DNA of 64,000 nt from G963701675 sp963701675 (GTDB taxonomy: Bacteria > Planctomycetota > Planctomycetia > Gemmatales > Gemmataceae), in contig OY969623.1 of NCBI GenBank assembly GCA_963701675.1, positions 992,001-1,056,000 on the forward strand, written 5' to 3'. Numbering within the stretch: position 1 is the stretch's first letter; each line of letters starts with the position of its first letter. The notes beneath the pieces were generated by a model. It saw only the letters and a program-made list of their open reading frames with translations, had not been told where the DNA came from and searched no databases. The position numbers were made by a program, and so were the translations under genes. Shown in pieces: positions 60,910-64,000 of the stretch.

Positions 60910-62612
60910 ATGACTTCGTCACGACTTCGCCGCGGAAGCATCGCTCGGAAAACGAACTCCACGTATCGACCTAAGTTGGAACGGCTGGAGCGACGGTTGA
61001 CTCCAGGCGACACACTACTCGCCGGTATTGTCGTCAGCTCGGGTCTGGCAATTGACCCAGAACACATCCAACTAGAGGACTTGGCAACCGAGTTCGTCTC
61101 CAGGACAGAGATCAATGCTTGGAGCATCGACAATGGCGGCGGACAGTCTGAGTTCCCAATGACGGTTGGCAACTTAAGCGTCGAGTCGACTGGCGCTGCT
61201 GAGACGCGCCAAGAGAGTGGCGATTCAATCGTGAATGGGAGCGTTATCAGTCTCACCGACGATGTCATGCGACATGCCGGCTCTCATATCGGCGCCCGTG
61301 CTGCCGTTCGTCCCGAGACGATGGTGACCGCGACGACTGCTGTGCAAGGGCAACTAATTACTCGCAACTTCTTCTCCAACCCGCATGTGACGGCCACGCG
61401 GGTGAATCTCTATGCCGGGCATCGCCCTGACGTGCCGGCACGGGACAACCGAGGAGGCGAGTCGTTCCGGGTGCTGCACCACTTCGACGAGGACGACGGG
61501 TCATATCCCTACAGCGACTTTGTCGCTGACATCGCCGGCAATCTCTATGGCACGACAGTCACCGGCGGCGACTTCAACGCAGGCACGGTTTTCAAGATGT
61601 CTACTTCCGGAGCGGGTTGGAACTATGAGGTCCTGCATAGTTTCTCAGGTGGGCTGGACGGTGGCCAACCGTACGGCGGTGTCACTCTCGACGCGCAGGG
61701 GCGTGTCTACGGCACGGCGGTGATCGGCGGCACCGGAATGGCTTGTGAAGAAGGCTGCGGTGTGGTGTATGAGTTAGCCGAATCGGGCGGCGTTTGGGAC
61801 AATCGCGTCATTCACAACTTTCAAGGAGGCGACGATGGCGCCGGCCCGGGAGGACCCGTCTCCTTCGATAGCGAGGGCAATCTCTACGGGATGACGCCAA
61901 TCGGAGGCTCGTTCGGGATTGGCACGGTCTTTCAATTGGCGCCTCAATCCAGCGGTGAATGGACCAAGTCGACCATCCATCATTTCACCGGCGGCGACGA
62001 TGGCGGCGCCGCCTCGTCGGGGCGGCTCCTCATCGATGCGGATGACCACATCCTCGGCGTGGCCACGGTCGGCGGCGCTCATGGTGTCGGCACGGTTTTC
62101 GAGATCACGGGCGCTCCTTCGGGCGCCTGGACTTTCAACACGCTCTACGCCTTCAAAGGAATGCCCGGCGACGGCGTGTTTCCCTATGGCGGTTTACTTC
62201 AGGACGCCGCCGGCAACTTGTACGGCACCACTTACTATGGCGGCGCGAATGATGTAGGCGTCGTCTATATGTTGAAGCCGGCCGGCGATGCGTGGAGAGA
62301 AAGGGTCCTCTATCATTTCCAGGGCGGAATCGACGGCGCTCTCTCCGTTAGCGGACTTATTTTCGGCCCAGATGGAAGCCTGTACGGCACTACGAGCGAA
62401 GGTGGCGCGGGTGCAACTGCGGCACCATCTTCAAGCTCACCCAGATCTCCGATCGAACCTGGAAAGAGCGAATCGTCTACCGCTTCACCGGCGGTTCGGA
62501 TGGGTCCCTTCCCTACGCTGGCTTATTCGCCGACGCCGAAGGGAATATGTACGGGACCACGTCGCGCGGTGGCAGCCATAATGACGGCACCGCTTACGTG
62601 TTCCGACCTTAG
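60910..62612 (+). CDS. Surface protein with GloVer-type tandem repeats, frameshifted near 62408-62413
   Basis: The N-terminus carries the surface motif YRPKLERLERRLTPGD (about residues 19-34). From about residue 190 there are about eight repeats in the pattern LYGTTxxGGxxNxGTVF...VLHSFSGGxDGGxP, the choice-of-anchor GloVer repeat (TIGR03803). Near 62408-62413 a base is missing: the frame turns into PSSSSPRSPIEPG, while the shifted frame reads CGTIFKLTQISDRTWKERIV and ends GTAYVFRP at TAG 62612. The repeats fold as a beta-propeller in related proteins. It is probably a surface or secreted protein. Confidence 0.85.
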
Positions 62613-62647
62613 AGGGCGACGTTGTAGCGGCGTCGTTCTGTGATCTA

Positions 62648-63103
62648 TCACCGCCTGACGGCTACATTGCCATGACGGTCCCGCCACTCGCGGACAAACC
62701 GCTTCCGTTCCGCGCTTACATGTCGTTCGACTGCTTCGCCGGTGATGGCGCCAACGGTCAAAATCGCCATGCTCGCCAGCCAAACATAGTAGCCGACCTC
62801 GGGGTTATCTTTGTTCCAACAGATCGGAAGCACCGTAAGACCCAAGGCGATGGCGATCAGACCGGCCCGACGAGCCTCGTGCCAACGGTCTCGAGTCAGG
62901 TACACCACACCAACCCAAAGTGCGACGTTGGCAAACCACGGCAGTCCGTTCAATGATGGGATGAAGCAGTAGAAAAGTGCGTAGAGAAAGGCGTGGACAC
63001 CATAAAATTCGGATGAGACCGGAAGCGCGAATGAACCCACGTAGGTAACGCCTGTTACCAACACGAACGACGACGGCAGCCTGTGCGTATCCGCCATAAC
63101 CAT
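62648..63103 (-). CDS. Small polytopic membrane protein, unknown
   Basis: About 151 residues, with about four helices (VLVTGVTYVGSFALPV, FYGVHAFLYALFYCFI, WFANVALWVGVVYLTR, GYYVWLASMAILTVGAITG) and a basic C-terminus (KRFVREWRDRHGNVAVRR). ATG 63103 or 63097 is likely; TTG 63115 is also in frame. It lies 35 bp after the RND efflux gene on the same strand and may be part of its operon. No family is recognised. Confidence 0.6.
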   Translation of the reverse strand: MVMADTHRLPSSFVLVTGVTYVGSFALPVSSEFYGVHAFLYALFYCFIPSLNGLPWFANVALWVGVVYLTRDRWHEARRAGLIAIALGLTVLPICWNKDNPEVGYYVWLASMAILTVGAITGEAVERHVSAERKRFVREWRDRHGNVAVRR

Positions 63104-63138
63104 GGAAACCGCCAACGCGGCGCATGATTAACACGACC

Positions 63139-64000
63139 TTAACTCCCGGCCGCCGGAGTGGGCGATTGACTGCTCGCCGATTGTCGGCCGTTCCCTGAGT
63201 CCGTCTGTTGCATCGGCGTGTCTAGCTCGGTTGTTCGGAGCGAGACTTCGGCGGTAGCTGGAGGGCCGGTCCACAACTCGATCAGACCCTGTACGGCAAC
63301 ATAGAAGACGGGGACGAAGAACACCGCGAGCACCGTGGACGTGAGCATCCCGCCAAATACAGCGGTTCCCAAGGCCTGCCGGCTCGACGCTCCAGCGCCG
63401 GTTGCCCACATCAAGGGCAAGACGCCAAGAATAAACGCGAAAGACGTCATCAGAATGGGACGGAACCGAAGTTTGGCCGCCTGAACGGCCGCGTCCCGGA
63501 TCGACCGCCCCGCCAGTCGCAACTCGCGCGCGAACTCAACGATGAGGATAGCGTTCTTGCTTGCAAGCGCGATGATGAGAACGACTCCGATTTGCGTATA
63601 GATATTGTTTTCCATGCCGCGCAGATTGACCGCCGCGACCACGCCAAGTAAACCGAGAGGTACGACAAGGATGACGGCCAGCGGTAAGAACCAACTCTCA
63701 TACTGGGCGGCCAAAACGAGGTAGACCAGCAGGACGGCCAACCCAAACATCATTACGGCCTCGCCGCTCACGCGCTTTTCTTGAAACGCGATCCCGGTCC
63801 AGTCATATCCCATCGAATGCGGGAGACTGCGATTCGCCACCTCCTCCATCGCAGCCAAGCTTTCGCCCGAGCTCACACCGGGCGCGGCCACGCCGTTAAT
63901 CGCCGCCGTCGGATACAGGTTGTAGCGGCTGATGGACTGTGGCCCGACACGAGTCTCGACGGCAAGGAGCGTGGACAGCGGTACCCGGCCGCCGGTTCGA
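63139..64000 (-). CDS. RND efflux transporter (HAE1/AcrB-MexF type), 3' part only
   Basis: The frame is open to the window end. It is the C-terminal portion of an RND inner-membrane pump. Text before the first in-window Met reads SRYNLYPTAAINGVAAPGVS, typical of the porter domain. The final membrane region has VMMFGLAVLLVYLVLAAQYE, SWFLPLAVILVVPLGLLGVV, QIGVVLIIALASKNAILIVE, RPILMTSFAFILGVLPLMWA and GGMLTSTVLAVFFVPVFYVA. The AcrB-like NAILIVEF motif is present. A Ser/Thr-rich tail ends the protein. The partner adaptor would lie outside the window. Confidence 0.9.
   Translation of the reverse strand, partial: RTGGRVPLSTLLAVETRVGPQSISRYNLYPTAAINGVAAPGVSSGESLAAMEEVANRSLPHSMGYDWTGIAFQEKRVSGEAVMMFGLAVLLVYLVLAAQYESWFLPLAVILVVPLGLLGVVAAVNLRGMENNIYTQIGVVLIIALASKNAILIVEFARELRLAGRSIRDAAVQAAKLRFRPILMTSFAFILGVLPLMWATGAGASSRQALGTAVFGGMLTSTVLAVFFVPVFYVAVQGLIELWTGPPATAEVSLRTTELDTPMQQTDSGNGRQSASSQSPTPAAGS

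Noticed and set aside
1..64000. tRNA, rRNA, insertion sequences or prophage genes
   Set aside because: No recognisable tRNA arm sequences, transposase motifs or phage proteins were seen by eye; a covariance-model scan could still find a small RNA.

Overview
The window is chromosomal DNA from a GC-rich bacterium that is almost certainly a member of the Planctomycetota, perhaps of the Gemmata type. The evidence is the gene content. There is a DUF1549/DUF1553 plus DUF1501 pair, and ECF sigma factors translationally coupled to Ser/Thr kinases, one of which carries a WD40 propeller. Large FG-GAP/VCBS and beta-helix surface proteins begin with a planctomycete LExLExR-type motif, and a PhoPQ-related protein, a GlmU-like nucleotidyltransferase and a GloVer-repeat protein are present. 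No rRNA, tRNA, transposase, phage gene or CRISPR array was recognised. No gene-free stretch exceeds 300 bp.

Layout. 1-2.4 kb: the 3' end of a hybrid histidine kinase overlapping a REC-PP2C phosphatase. 2.4-6.7 kb (minus): a lipoprotein, alaS and larC. 6.8-16 kb: mixed metabolism, comprising a DUF362 fusion protein, malQ, a small BON-like protein, a kinase, a nucleoside-permease-like MFS protein and a secreted alpha/beta hydrolase. 15.8-18.5 kb: an FAD oxidoreductase converging on a PhoPQ-related protein. 18.6-23.9 kb (minus): ECF sigma, then a WD40 kinase, then two tandem small Cys-motif proteins. 24-27.3 kb (minus): DUF1549/1553 and DUF1501. 27.4-31.3 kb: a 1285-residue orphan protein. 31.4-44.7 kb: a surface-glycan region with an aminotransferase, a sugar oxidoreductase, a GT2 enzyme, an epimerase, an acetyltransferase, three polytopic membrane proteins, a GlmU-like protein and a kinase. 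44.8-56.9 kb: surface proteins, an ECF sigma/membrane protein/coiled-coil operon, small proteins and an RRM RNA-binding protein. 57-60 kb: a second ECF sigma-kinase pair. 60.1-64 kb: secreted and surface proteins, a membrane protein and the 3' end of an RND efflux pump.

Two themes stand out. The first is signalling: four Ser/Thr kinases, three ECF sigma factors, and two sigma-kinase pairs whose stop and start codons overlap. One of these pairs lies just upstream of the two small Cys-motif genes, which are the best candidates for something undescribed. The second is cell-surface construction: glycan precursor enzymes together with secreted repeat proteins that share an N-terminal motif.

Seven conserved genes (malQ, one sigma factor, DUF1501, the epimerase, the acetyltransferase, the PQQ dehydrogenase and the GloVer protein) are each interrupted by a single-base frameshift in a short GC-rich stretch. 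This pattern suggests assembly indels rather than decay. Several intergenic regions hold long, nearly perfect palindromes.
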